Source: Candidatus Parvarchaeota archaeon UBA573
GTDB lineage: Archaea > Nanobdellota > Nanobdellia > Parvarchaeales > Parvarchaeaceae
Reading direction: 5' to 3'
Assembly (NCBI GenBank): GCA_002502045.1
Contig: DAPE01000010.1
Location: 1 to 26,325, forward strand
DNA length: 26,325 nucleotides
The notes beneath the pieces were generated by a model. It made no database searches. It had not been told where the DNA came from and was given only the letters and a program-made list of their open reading frames with translations. Shown piece after piece: positions 14,961 through 23,611 of the stretch. Numbering within the stretch: the stretch's first letter is position 1; each line of letters opens with the position of its first letter. Both the position numbers and the translations under genes were made by a program.

Positions 14961-15851
14961 ATGGAAAAAGAAGAAAGGGACAAATGGCTACTAGCCGGTA
15001 AAATCGGAAAAGAGATAAGAGACCTAGGAATCTCCATGTGTGTTCCAGGAGCAAAGATACTTGATATCGCAGAAGCAATCGAAAAGAAAACCATCGAGAT
15101 GGGAGCAAAGCCTTCTTTTCCCCCTAATATATCGATAAATCAGATCGCTGCACACTATACACCAAAATTTGATGATAAGACTGAATTGACAAAAGGGGAT
15201 ATCGTAAAGATAGATGTTGGAGCAAGTGTTGACGGCTATCTTTCAGATACTGCAGCATCAGTTGCAGTTGGAGAAGGAGAGAACAAGCTTGTGAACGCTA
15301 CAAAGGAAGCATTGGAAGCAGTATCTAAAATGATAAAACCTGGCATGGAAGTGCATCAAATAAGTGAGGTTATAGACGATGTTATAAGTGGTTTAGGGTT
15401 TTCTCCAATAGTCAATCTAGGAGGTCATGGCGTTGGTAGGTACAGTCTGCATGAAGGAGAATTTATCTCAAATTCTAAAAATTACTCCGGTTCATTTCTT
15501 AGAAAAGAAGGCGTAGTAGCAGTTGAGCCTTTTGCAACAACAGGTGGTGGTTATGTTATAGACAGCGCGGAAGTGCAAATCTACCAGTTAGCTTCAATCA
15601 AGAACGTAAGGAGCAGTCTAGGAAGGGATATCCTAAAATATATTTCTGAGGAATATAATGAACTACCGTTTGCAAAAAGATGGATAGTAACAAAATTCGG
15701 CAGGTTTGCTGAAATAGAGATAAGAAATTTAGTTGCAGCAGGGGCATTGAATGAGTTTAATGTATTAAAGGAAAAAGATAACGGACTAGTGTCACAGTTC
15801 GAGCACTCGTTTCTTTTCGATGGGGAAACTGTGACCATTACAACCCTATAA
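14961..15851 (+). CDS. map: Methionine aminopeptidase, type II
   Basis: Removes the initiator Met from nascent proteins. The 296 residues are typical of the archaeal type-II enzyme, with the inserted helical subdomain (about 210-270, TKFGRFAEIEIRNL). Metal and substrate residues: His65 (IAAHYTP), Asp85 (KIDVGAS), Asp96 (LSDTAA), His156 (GGHGVGRY), Glu189 (AVEPFAT) and Glu281 (QFEHSF). All five metal ligands are present, so it should be active. It follows the KaiC-like gene by seven bases and precedes fen by 41. Confidence 0.96.
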   Translation: MEKEERDKWLLAGKIGKEIRDLGISMCVPGAKILDIAEAIEKKTIEMGAKPSFPPNISINQIAAHYTPKFDDKTELTKGDIVKIDVGASVDGYLSDTAASVAVGEGENKLVNATKEALEAVSKMIKPGMEVHQISEVIDDVISGLGFSPIVNLGGHGVGRYSLHEGEFISNSKNYSGSFLRKEGVVAVEPFATTGGGYVIDSAEVQIYQLASIKNVRSSLGRDILKYISEEYNELPFAKRWIVTKFGRFAEIEIRNLVAAGALNEFNVLKEKDNGLVSQFEHSFLFDGETVTITTL

Positions 15852-15892
15852 AAAACAAAAAAGCATTAATCATTGCAATTTTTAGTAAAATA

Positions 15893-16891
15893 ATGGGCGT
15901 AAAATTAAAAGAGCTCTTTGAGCCAAGTAAGATAAAAATGGGCGAGCTGTCAGGTAAATTAATTGCAATAGATGCATTTAATTGGATATTCCAGTTCCTC
16001 ACTACAATAAGGCTGGCAGATGGCTCTTATCTAACTGATTCAAAGGGGAAAGTTACTACACATTTGAATGGCCTTTTTTATCGTTCTGTATCAATGCTAG
16101 AAAACAGGATAAAGCCTGTATTTGTGTTTGATGGGGCGGCCCCAAAATTTAAGAAAGAAACTCTCAAGGAAAGAGAAAAAACAAAGGAAGAAGCGATTGA
16201 GAAAATGCAGAATGCATCAACAGCTGAAGAAAAGGCAATGTACATGAGGCGGCTTTCAAGAATAGATGATTATATAATAGACTCTTCAAAGGAATTGCTT
16301 TCATACTTAGGTATACCGTATGTACAGGCTCCTGCAGAGGGAGAAGCACAGGCAGCGCAATTAAATATGCAGGGAAAGGTTTTTGCAGCAGCTTCTCAGG
16401 ATTATGACACTCTACTTTTCGGGGCCAAAAAAGTTGTTAGGAACCTAAATATTACTAACAAAAGAAAGATAAGTGGAAAGGGAATAACCACAAGTGTGTT
16501 GCCGGAATTGATCAATGCCAATCCAAATTTAGCTAGGCTAGGTATAACGAGGGAGCAGCTCATAACACTGTCCCTTTTTGTAGGCACTGACTACAATAAA
16601 GGCGTTGACGGTATAGGCCCAAAGAAAGCACTTAAAATAGTAAAGGAAAAAAGCAGAGAAGAAATTTTCGCTTCTTATGATTTTAGGTCAGATTATAGTA
16701 TAAAAGAGATTTATGACTATTTTATTTCTCCAAAAATAATTGAGGTTAATGAGGATTTAAACCCGAAAAAATTAAACAAGGAAAAGCTTGTAAGCTTTTT
16801 ATGTGAGGAGCATGATTTTTCAAAGGAAAGGGTAAACCAGTACCTAGACAGGATAAAATTAGAAGAAAATTCACTTTCTTTTTATGGATAA
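15893..16891 (+). CDS. fen: Flap endonuclease FEN1
   Basis: Cleaves 5' flaps during Okazaki-fragment maturation and repair. The N-terminus MGVKLKELF, with Gly exposed after Met removal, is the family start. Acidic metal ligands: Asp27 (IAIDAFN), Asp80 (VFVFDG), Glu149 and Glu151 (APAEGEAQA), Asp170 and Asp172 (SQDYD), and Asp233 (VGTDYN), followed by the helix-hairpin-helix GVDGIGPKKALKIV. The C-terminus reads EENSLSFYG where a PCNA-binding PIP box is expected; the Gln is Glu, and the aromatic pair is one position early, so PCNA binding may be weak. The preceding gene makes the Met-processing enzyme, and its 3' end overlaps the DUF357 gene by eight bases. Confidence 0.96.
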   Translation: MGVKLKELFEPSKIKMGELSGKLIAIDAFNWIFQFLTTIRLADGSYLTDSKGKVTTHLNGLFYRSVSMLENRIKPVFVFDGAAPKFKKETLKEREKTKEEAIEKMQNASTAEEKAMYMRRLSRIDDYIIDSSKELLSYLGIPYVQAPAEGEAQAAQLNMQGKVFAAASQDYDTLLFGAKKVVRNLNITNKRKISGKGITTSVLPELINANPNLARLGITREQLITLSLFVGTDYNKGVDGIGPKKALKIVKEKSREEIFASYDFRSDYSIKEIYDYFISPKIIEVNEDLNPKKLNKEKLVSFLCEEHDFSKERVNQYLDRIKLEENSLSFYG

Positions 16892-17159
16892 CGATATAGC
16901 AGAAAGGACAAAGAAAGAAATAGACATGATGGAGATAGTTTTTAAGGTTTTGACAATTAAAGACAAGGATAAACAGCTAGCTCTTGATTTTTTTGATATG
17001 GCTTCAAATTACTTTAAGGACAGCAAGTTTTTTTTGGATAAGCAGGACTACATACGGGCCTTCGAGGCCGTAGTAATAAGCTGGAGCTATATAGATGCAG
17101 GCATAAAAGCAGATTTTTTCGAAGTTCCTAAAAATTTAAAGAAATATTTCACTTCCTAA
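16884..17159 (+). CDS. DUF357-family helical protein
   Basis: 91 residues, all-helical in appearance. The region YFKDSKFFLDKQDYIRAFEAVVISWSYIDAGI (about 44-75) matches the DUF357 pattern of 'Y..D...F...gdyv.AfEa..y.wg.iDAg'. Many archaea carry such a protein as a small cytoplasmic TPR/HEPN-like helical unit of unknown function. It begins inside the last codons of fen, so its translation is coupled to FEN1, which may hint at a role in DNA replication or repair; that is inference only. Confidence 0.8.
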   Translation: MDNDIAERTKKEIDMMEIVFKVLTIKDKDKQLALDFFDMASNYFKDSKFFLDKQDYIRAFEAVVISWSYIDAGIKADFFEVPKNLKKYFTS

Positions 17160-17179
17160 CTAAAAATGGCAATTTTTAG
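17160..17179 (+). terminator. Inverted repeat after the fen-DUF357 operon
   Basis: An eight-base inverted repeat, CTAAAAAT and ATTTTTAG separated by GGCA, begins directly after the DUF357 stop. The stem is A/T only apart from the outer C-G pair. It sits between two operons of different character and before the next TATA box, so it is a reasonable terminator candidate, though archaeal termination depends mostly on T-tracts. Confidence 0.35.
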
Positions 17180-17190
17180 GATTAGAAATA

Positions 17191-17200
17191 TTTATATATT
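17191..17200 (+). promoter_or_regulatory. TATA box of the first surface-protein gene
   Basis: TTTATATATT centred 25 bases before the ATG at 17220, the spacing for a leaderless message. It marks the beginning of the surface-protein block. Confidence 0.5.
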
Positions 17201-17219
17201 ATAATGTAGTAAACATTTT

Positions 17220-18425
17220 ATGGCAATTGAGAGGGAAAGAATTCCTGCCGTTGTGATTTTGATGCTTATACTTATAGGCTCTATAGTAATTTATCTGCTT
17301 CTAGTGCCACCGCCAGTAGCATATAAACTTTTAGGAATAAATAATACTACTACAGTAACGCCATCTATTCCTGCTGGGGAATACTACCAGAACCTTAATA
17401 CCTACATAGGAGGAAATAGCCAGCCTATCAATACCTCATATACTTTAGGCACTTTTGGAGTAAATTACCCAATTATAAATTCAACTGTTTTTAATACCAG
17501 TGAAGTTAGCATTGGCTCGAGCATATTCGGTTCATCATCATATGATATGGATTTAAACTTCTCCAAATCTTCAGTGTATTTCATTGAGATCACAGTTCAG
17601 TCTGTTTCAGGCACACCAAAGCTTAGTTTTTCATTAAACGGTAAGTCATTTTTCTCTACTTTGCCGGCAAAGAATGAGACGATAATAGAGCAAGTGCCTG
17701 CAAGCAGTTTAACAAAGAATATAATTTCAATAACTGATAGCTTGAATGGTTTTGCGCTTTCCCAGTCCTTTAAACTATCAAAAATAGAGATAATAAAAGA
17801 AGCAGGTAAAAACAATGAAGACATAATCCCTGTCAAAATACTGACATTTAGTGGTGTAGGGGATTATTCTATTGATTATACTCCTATTGGATATGGAGGC
17901 TTAAATGTTTCTGTAAACAATCAGGTTATATCAAGCATAACAAGCGGAACAGATGCAGAGATTACGGCCAGCATACCTTCTATAATAATATCAAAAGCAG
18001 TACGTAATTCCAATCTTTCAAGTTCATCTATAATACTGCCATTAAACTTTAATGTAGCTTTTCAGCCATCAGAAAACGTTTCATACGAAATAGCAGACGC
18101 TTCTCTTAACTATAAGATACCTTATATAGCTTCGAATTCACCTACAGTCTATTACTCAGTAAACGCAACAAACAGTAGTTATCTTCTAACTCTTTATGTT
18201 TCAAGTATAATAAAGAATGGCAGCATATCTCTTTACTTTACTCCAAGCAATACAAACCTTACTATCGCCGCGAATACTCTATCAATAGGAGAAAATGTAC
18301 TTTTTTTACCTGCGAGTGATATAGGTATAAATGCTGTTAAAGGAAATTATAGCGGTACTATAAAACTTTCTACGAATGGTTTGGTGATACCTTCGTATAT
18401 ATCCATAAAATCCGTTGAAGGTTGA
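17220..18425 (+). CDS. Secreted, N-terminally anchored beta-rich surface protein, 401 aa
   Basis: A short basic N-terminus (MAIERERIP) and a TM/signal anchor (about 10-29) are followed by about 370 residues outside the membrane. The outer part is rich in Ser, Asn, Ile and Thr, with many N-x-S/T sequons (for example NTT, NTS, NGS, NAT, NSS, NLS, NYS), consistent with N-glycosylation. Predicted strands alternate throughout, with a motif GGLNVSVNNQVISS near residue 223 and FTPSNTNLTIAANTLSIGENVLFLP near the end, which look like beta-sandwich domains. No Cys are seen. It is the first of five similar-architecture genes. I do not recognise a named family; pilus accessory protein or adhesin is a guess. 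Confidence 0.75.
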   Translation: MAIERERIPAVVILMLILIGSIVIYLLLVPPPVAYKLLGINNTTTVTPSIPAGEYYQNLNTYIGGNSQPINTSYTLGTFGVNYPIINSTVFNTSEVSIGSSIFGSSSYDMDLNFSKSSVYFIEITVQSVSGTPKLSFSLNGKSFFSTLPAKNETIIEQVPASSLTKNIISITDSLNGFALSQSFKLSKIEIIKEAGKNNEDIIPVKILTFSGVGDYSIDYTPIGYGGLNVSVNNQVISSITSGTDAEITASIPSIIISKAVRNSNLSSSSIILPLNFNVAFQPSENVSYEIADASLNYKIPYIASNSPTVYYSVNATNSSYLLTLYVSSIIKNGSISLYFTPSNTNLTIAANTLSIGENVLFLPASDIGINAVKGNYSGTIKLSTNGLVIPSYISIKSVEG

Positions 18426-18427
18426 AA

Positions 18428-18436
18428 TTTATATAT
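18428..18436 (+). promoter_or_regulatory. TATA box of the 516-aa surface protein
   Basis: TTTATATAT, starting two bases after the previous stop and centred about 32 bases before the ATG at 18464. It shows that translation starts at MMGIKLNKKGQ rather than at the TTG at 18422, which lies upstream of the predicted transcript start. Confidence 0.45.
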
Positions 18437-18463
18437 ACCAAATCAATATATATTCTTTATATT

Positions 18464-20014
18464 ATGATGGGAATAAAGTTAAATAAAAAGGGCCAGGCCA
18501 GTGCTCCTACTAATCCTTCAGGAAATACACCTGATAATTCTGGAAGCCCTAAAAAAGCGCCATTATTCAGTCCACCCAAAAAGAATAAAGTTAAAGAGGT
18601 TGAAGTTAAAGAGGGTAAGGGGAAAAAAGTATGTCCAATCTGCAAACAGGGGTTTAAAAGTTATACTGAACTTTATGCACACATGGCTACACAAAAGCCA
18701 TCAGGAGAAGGTTTATCTGAAGGAGCTATACAAATTCTAATTCCGCAGTACGTAACGCAGTACGTAAAAAAGATTCAAAATAAAGAGAATAGAAAGCTGT
18801 TTAATGGTGATAAGTTAGTTAGAAGCACAAAGAAGTATTCTTTAATTATTTTAATATTTATGATACTAATTGCCCCTCTTTCAGTCTATTTTATTTTCTT
18901 TGCTCAATCAAATGTAGGGATAAGCTACACAGAAATTACTTACGGAAGCATATTCTCTAAGATCACTGGCTTAATATCCTATGGTATATCTTCTATATCT
19001 ACTTTTATTGCTGAGGTGCAAAACCCAAATCTTCTTGTGTCTCAACCTACAGTTACAGCAGTAAACTCCACCCCGACTTTTTTGTCTTTTCTTACTTTTA
19101 GTTACCCTTCAAATCAAGAGGTTGTTTTAACTACAAATCCTCAGCAAGGTAACATCCTTTATTCAGTATACAACAATGGGAATGTTCCGCTTGGGCCAGG
19201 CACTCCAAATAACTTGGAAGTCAATATATCCTGCGGCAACACTTACTCACCGGGTGCTGCACAATACTGCAAAGATATGCTAGACAAGTTTACAAGCCCT
19301 GTCGAAAACCAAATCTCTCCGCCGAAAATCGTGAATTCAAATTTGGTAGATATACTTGCCCCCGGAGAGACAAAAGAGAACTCTACCACATTTTATTTAT
19401 CCTGCCCTTCTCCTTCAGATAAGCTTACATTTCCACTTTCAATGTCTTTGCTAGCTAATTTTCTAGTTAAAAACTATACGGCTGCAGTTATACTGCCAGT
19501 AGAATTTATGTCAGATTCTTTCCAATCTCAGCTTGTTTCTTCTGCTCAAGCATTTGTGCCAGCAGAGCCTTCCTATAACTTCTATTCAGCTGGCCCGGTG
19601 CAAATGGAAGTTTACACAGTAATAAAGCAACCGATACTGACGAAGATAGATTCTATACCTTTAGAAGTTACATTAGACAATCATGGGCAGTATCATGCCG
19701 ATATAAACAATATTTCCCTTTACATAAACAAGGAGTTCTTCCCTTCAAATCCGTCTACAAGTTATTGGAGCTGCGTAACCGCTACATCTATGGAACGACA
19801 AGGCTTTGCGTTTCCCGGGAGTGGCTATTGGAATTGTTATATCAACAATCAAAAAGTTCTAAATTCTGGTACTACGTTCTATCTTGATTTAAATCCAGTG
19901 AACTCGTTACACGGTTTGCATTTTAATACAATAACAGTATTAGGCTACGTAAATTACAACTACAACGAAAGTTTAAACATGCCAGTTGTTGTAGCTAATC
20001 AAACATGCACTTAA
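18464..20014 (+). CDS. Membrane-anchored surface protein with a cytoplasmic zinc-finger-like segment
   Basis: 516 residues. The N-terminal 124 residues are hydrophilic: KKGQASAP (8-15), a Pro/Ser/Lys-rich linker, and VCPICKQGFKSYTELYAH (56-73), which has the C-x2-C-x12-H spacing of a C2H2 finger but no fourth ligand (Cys57, Cys60, His73). One TM segment at about 125-147 follows. The large outer part is Ser/Thr/Asn-rich and beta-like, with Cys in two pairs (CGNTYSPGAAQYC and CVTATSMERQGFAFPGSGYWNC) that may form disulfides. The N-terminus should be cytoplasmic, so the protein could link an inside partner to the surface. KKGQAS resembles a class III signal site but no hydrophobic helix follows it. 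The next gene starts one base after its stop. Confidence 0.75.
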   Translation: MMGIKLNKKGQASAPTNPSGNTPDNSGSPKKAPLFSPPKKNKVKEVEVKEGKGKKVCPICKQGFKSYTELYAHMATQKPSGEGLSEGAIQILIPQYVTQYVKKIQNKENRKLFNGDKLVRSTKKYSLIILIFMILIAPLSVYFIFFAQSNVGISYTEITYGSIFSKITGLISYGISSISTFIAEVQNPNLLVSQPTVTAVNSTPTFLSFLTFSYPSNQEVVLTTNPQQGNILYSVYNNGNVPLGPGTPNNLEVNISCGNTYSPGAAQYCKDMLDKFTSPVENQISPPKIVNSNLVDILAPGETKENSTTFYLSCPSPSDKLTFPLSMSLLANFLVKNYTAAVILPVEFMSDSFQSQLVSSAQAFVPAEPSYNFYSAGPVQMEVYTVIKQPILTKIDSIPLEVTLDNHGQYHADINNISLYINKEFFPSNPSTSYWSCVTATSMERQGFAFPGSGYWNCYINNQKVLNSGTTFYLDLNPVNSLHGLHFNTITVLGYVNYNYNESLNMPVVVANQTCT

Positions 20015-20015
20015 T

Positions 20016-21008
20016 ATGAATAAAATAGGATCAAGTGGGAGTGGAATTGCAGGAGGGGTGGTAGTTTTAGCCATTATAATAGTCCTTATTTTTTACGGGC
20101 CATTACTTCTTAATAAATTGGGAGTTTCCGTTGTTCCTTTGTCTACTTCATTAAATCATACTTCTGCATTGGGAGTTATATCAATAAGTGCCCCTTCAAC
20201 AGTTTCTCCTTCATCTACATTCGGTGCGACTTTCTTAATAGCAAACAATCTTAATGGAAAATCCGCTTCAAATATCTATTTCTGTTTGGATAATCTAGGT
20301 TTAATGAAGATAGTCTCAAGTCCAGAAACATCTACACCAAATCCAAACGGCAATGCATTAACTAGTGGAAGGTGCATTAGTATACCCTCTCTTGCTTCTG
20401 GCGACATACTATCTGAAGGTTTCACTCTTTCTGCACCACCTGCAGCAGAATATGGCAATATCCAATACTCGCAGAATATTGGTTATTATCTTAATTTCTC
20501 CTATGTTTCTACCGCTACTCAACAGTTTGAGTTCGTTTCTCAAAGTGCAAGTTCAAGCGGAAATTACCCTCCTCCGATTTCACAGGCCTCAAGCGTTACC
20601 GCCGGCCCAGTAATAATATCCACTTCTTCTTCACAGCCAGTTATATATGGTGAAGATATCGAACTAGGGTTATCACTTAATAATTTTGGAATTGGAACTC
20701 CTTTGGGGAATACAGAGATACATATATTATTTAATAGCTCAATAATAAACATCTCTGCTGCAAGCTCCCTAGGTTTTACTTTTAACTCATTTCCAAACGG
20801 TACCGCAGAATTATCAAAATCTGTTACTATAAGTTCCTCAGGGGCATCATTAGAACTTCCTGTTTCATTAAGTCCAGGAGAGTATAGCAAATTAATAAGT
20901 TCAAGTATACCCTACATACAGTCAAATATGCACTTTTCAGTTTCTTATTCTTATGAACAAGAAGGTTATTTTCCAATAGGGCTGTATATAGAGCCTTATT
21001 CTCCTTAA
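20016..21008 (+). CDS. Secreted, N-terminally anchored surface protein, 330 aa
   Basis: A short N-terminus (MNKIGSSGSGIAGG) precedes a single hydrophobic segment (about 12-32), then an outer region rich in Ser, Asn, Ile and Pro. Two Cys (CLDNLG near 90 and RCISIPS near 118) may pair. Two halves seem to repeat an architecture: each opens with a 'V.I.....P...GE/FG....L...N' strand pattern (VISISAPSTVSPSSTFGATFLIANN and VIISTSSSQPVIYGEDIELGLSLNN), followed by a proline- or glycine-rich loop. Several sequons are present. It lies one base after the 516-aa gene, so they share an operon. No named family was recognised. Confidence 0.75.
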   Translation: MNKIGSSGSGIAGGVVVLAIIIVLIFYGPLLLNKLGVSVVPLSTSLNHTSALGVISISAPSTVSPSSTFGATFLIANNLNGKSASNIYFCLDNLGLMKIVSSPETSTPNPNGNALTSGRCISIPSLASGDILSEGFTLSAPPAAEYGNIQYSQNIGYYLNFSYVSTATQQFEFVSQSASSSGNYPPPISQASSVTAGPVIISTSSSQPVIYGEDIELGLSLNNFGIGTPLGNTEIHILFNSSIINISAASSLGFTFNSFPNGTAELSKSVTISSSGASLELPVSLSPGEYSKLISSSIPYIQSNMHFSVSYSYEQEGYFPIGLYIEPYSP

Positions 21009-21020
21009 AATCATTAAAAG

Positions 21021-21028
21021 TTTTTATA
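21021..21028 (+). promoter_or_regulatory. TATA box of the 310-aa surface protein
   Basis: TTTTTATA centred 26 bases before the ATG at 21051, leaderless spacing. The 42-base gap between genes is just large enough to hold it, so the operon has an internal promoter. Confidence 0.45.
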
Positions 21029-21050
21029 GTTAATTTACTATCATTATTCT

Positions 21051-21983
21051 ATGAGTGATAAAGGCGCTAACAGCAGTTCAATTATTGGAATTTTTATAGT
21101 AGTGATTATCTTAATAGTAATCTTCTATTCTGTCAATAGTGGCGCATTAAATCTTGGGAAATCATCTGCGAAGATTCCTACTACCTTTAGTGTTTCGGCA
21201 GTATCTAACGCTTCCCAGCTCTATTCTGGCAAATCAACACCTCTTTACGTTACTTTATTTAATCCCTTTAATTACTCTTTTAATGCCAATCTCTATGTTT
21301 TTACTACACCCCCAGTCTCAATTTCTCCGCTATCAAAAGCAATATCCGCACCTGCGAATATGAAAGCAGTTTCAAACATACTTTTTAATGTTTCATGCAG
21401 CGGCTCCAGCGGATCTGTCATACCTTATTTTGCTTTCGAACCTCAAAACATCTGGCAGAACATAACTACTTCAGTAGTTACATATCCATACGGTACAAAA
21501 ACTAACTTAATCCCTCAAACGGTCTATTCTAACCCAAATGAGGGCTTTATGGTTTTATCTGCAAATCCTGCAATCGTAGAAACCCAGATTCCTTCCGGGT
21601 CTTTATCAACGGAAATTAATTTTACTCCTACAGCGAGTTATAATTCAGGAGTTTATACATTGGGAAGCCCTTACACAAGTTTATCAAATGGCAACCCAAA
21701 CGGATATATAACTCAAATAAAATTTTACATAAGCAATTCAACTGGCGGGATTCAAAGTGCATTTGTTTATTATGATGGCCAAAACTATCCATTTTCAGTT
21801 TACGGCAACACGCTTAAATTAACTCTAAATGATGTAGACCTTGCGCTAATAACAAGTGGTTCAGATTTACCCATAGAAATAACAACTACAAATGACAACG
21901 TGAGTTCACAGAATATAATAAATATAGATACTAACTATAACTATTATATTACATTTGATAGCAATCAAATATCATGCATCTAA
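21051..21983 (+). CDS. Secreted surface protein with pilin-like N-terminus, 310 aa
   Basis: MSDKGANSSSIIG followed by a strong hydrophobic segment (about 11-27) resembles a class III (type IV pilin-like) signal, with the possible processing site after DKG; however, the residue after Gly is Ala, not the usual Gln. The outer part is Ser/Asn/Thr-rich with two Cys (one at NVSCSGSSG near 120 and one at the end, QISCI) and many sequons. Strand-like stretches such as PLYVTLFNPFNYSFNANLYVF suggest immunoglobulin-like folds of the kind seen in archaeal surface proteins. It ends two bases before the next gene's preferred start, and the two genes are clearly co-transcribed. Confidence 0.75.
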   Translation: MSDKGANSSSIIGIFIVVIILIVIFYSVNSGALNLGKSSAKIPTTFSVSAVSNASQLYSGKSTPLYVTLFNPFNYSFNANLYVFTTPPVSISPLSKAISAPANMKAVSNILFNVSCSGSSGSVIPYFAFEPQNIWQNITTSVVTYPYGTKTNLIPQTVYSNPNEGFMVLSANPAIVETQIPSGSLSTEINFTPTASYNSGVYTLGSPYTSLSNGNPNGYITQIKFYISNSTGGIQSAFVYYDGQNYPFSVYGNTLKLTLNDVDLALITSGSDLPIEITTTNDNVSSQNIINIDTNYNYYITFDSNQISCI

Positions 21984-21985
21984 AT

Positions 21986-22870
21986 ATGAAAAATAAAGGA
22001 CAAGCAGGCGTTATAATTGTTGTAATTCTTATAATAATAGTTGGGGTTTTCTTCCTTTATAAAGCAGGGTATCTAAATTTTAATCAAACTACAACTACAA
22101 CCACTAAGAATATAAACCCCTATATACCAATCTCTTTTAATATCTCTACATCGACTCCGTTAGCTCATCTTTATACAGGTGAAAATATAAATGTAATATC
22201 TAAAATATTCAATAACGGTAAAAATTATATCAATGTAGTCGCTTTTCCATATGGCTGTTCTTTCCTGCCAGTCCAGAATAAAAGCTTTTCAATTCCTCCT
22301 GATTCTCCATCCTCTTTTTCTTGGGTATTCTCAAGCTCAAGTCCTACAAGCTGTTCTATAACCTTCAGTGCATGTTTCAATGCAGTTTCATACACCAATT
22401 ACCCGCTTACAATAGAGAGCTATGACTTCAATGGAACAGTTCCAACCTCACAATCTACTTCTTCTGCAGGTCTTCCTATAAATCTTGGCCTTGAAGATTT
22501 TAGCCCTATCTTAATTGCAAGTCCTTCCTCAGAAAATCAAACATTTTATGTAGATGCTAATTCTCTTACTTCAACGGGTTCAACCTCTAAATTGAATTGG
22601 GTAAATATACAAATAAATAATGGCATTGGATACTTTACTTCCTCGGTAGGTACAAATTATAAAATAGAGCCAAACCAAAATATAACTAATCAGGAATATC
22701 CTCTTACGTTTCAAAATGGAAGATTACTTGCACCGATTCAGTTTTCACTTTTAGTGAATCCGGTTTCAAATTCAGTAGGTTACACTTCAAATGTTTCCAT
22801 AAACGTAAGCGCAGGATACACCTACTGCATAACATCTAACAGTATACCTCTTTCTATATCGCAGTCTTAA
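21986..22870 (+). CDS. Class III signal-peptide surface protein, 294 aa
   Basis: The start MKNKGQAGVIIVVILIIIVGVFF has a canonical archaeal prepilin site: processing is expected between KG and QAG, leaving a hydrophobic helix. This start (two bases after the previous stop) is preferred over the ATG four codons upstream, which would overlap the previous gene. After a Thr-rich linker (TTTTTTKN) comes an extracellular beta-rich region with Cys at YGCSFLP, SCSITFSACF and YTYCITS. The sequence YTGENINVISKIFNNG resembles YSGKSTPLYVTLFNPF in its neighbour, suggesting a common fold. Last gene of the surface block; convergent with dph5 with only three bases between. Confidence 0.8.
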   Translation: MKNKGQAGVIIVVILIIIVGVFFLYKAGYLNFNQTTTTTTKNINPYIPISFNISTSTPLAHLYTGENINVISKIFNNGKNYINVVAFPYGCSFLPVQNKSFSIPPDSPSSFSWVFSSSSPTSCSITFSACFNAVSYTNYPLTIESYDFNGTVPTSQSTSSAGLPINLGLEDFSPILIASPSSENQTFYVDANSLTSTGSTSKLNWVNIQINNGIGYFTSSVGTNYKIEPNQNITNQEYPLTFQNGRLLAPIQFSLLVNPVSNSVGYTSNVSINVSAGYTYCITSNSIPLSISQS

Positions 22871-22873
22871 AAA

Positions 22874-23611
22874 TTAATCTATAAATTTTAATGCTTCCTT
22901 TTCGTTTTCATTTAATTTGCCTGGCACAATAAGTGACAATGGGGGGTTAAGGTTCTTAATTTCTTCATTACCAGACTTATAAATCTTTTGATCAGAACTA
23001 CCAAGCTTTGATATCACAATTACATTGTTCCAATCTACTATTGGAATGCCTTTTTTGTTCTCTATATTTTTTAGTATCTGGATAGCATCTAAAGCACTTA
23101 CGAACTTCTCCTTGTTTCTTACTTCCAATAGTACCAAAGAATGATAGCCGCATTTAATGTTTTCCTCTATGACCTCAAAAAAGCTTTCAGGGTGAAAATG
23201 TTCATCATATATAGGTATACTTGTAGTGCCTCCAAATTTGTAGAGCGATAATCCCGTTTCTCCAACAGCAGAGAATATGCTTGAGGAATGTATTATCTCT
23301 GTTTTTATGTCCCTGTTCTTGCACTCCGCTATTAATGAAAAGTGGGTAGTTGCAGCAAGCGGGTCGCCGGGTATTAGCAATGCTACTTTGTTTTTACTGG
23401 CCTTTTCAATTATTAATTCGCTTTCAACTGTTTCTCTTTCTATAATATCTATCTTTTTCCCAATTTGATTTTCAAGTTGCTCTAAAAAACTGATGTCATT
23501 CAAGTTAGTATATCTTTCTAAAAACACCTCATCACAGTTTTTAAGTTTTTCTAGTGCCCTCAACGGCAAATCATTTAAATAGTATAATCCCGTTCCAATT
23601 AAGTATAGCAT
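22874..23611 (-). CDS. dph5: Diphthine synthase Dph5
   Basis: SAM-dependent methyltransferase of the diphthamide pathway, modifying a His of elongation factor 2. The 245 residues start with MLYLIGTGLYYLNDLPLRALE, the classic N-terminus, and include DEVFLERYTN, the SAM-binding LIPGDPLAATTH (about 78-89), SSSIFSAVGETGLSLYKFGGTTSIP, and a C-terminal SLIVPGKLNENEKEALK. The ATG (23609-23611) overlaps the ATG of the divergent prepilin peptidase in a CATG palindrome, so each promoter must lie inside the other gene. It has no evident functional link to the surface genes around it. Confidence 0.95.
   Translation of the reverse strand: MLYLIGTGLYYLNDLPLRALEKLKNCDEVFLERYTNLNDISFLEQLENQIGKKIDIIERETVESELIIEKASKNKVALLIPGDPLAATTHFSLIAECKNRDIKTEIIHSSSIFSAVGETGLSLYKFGGTTSIPIYDEHFHPESFFEVIEENIKCGYHSLVLLEVRNKEKFVSALDAIQILKNIENKKGIPIVDWNNVIVISKLGSSDQKIYKSGNEEIKNLNPPLSLIVPGKLNENEKEALKFID

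Noticed and set aside
18422..18463. TTG start at 18422 for the 516-aa surface protein
   Set aside because: It would place the start upstream of the TATA-predicted transcript start and overlap the previous stop; the ATG at 18464 fits better.
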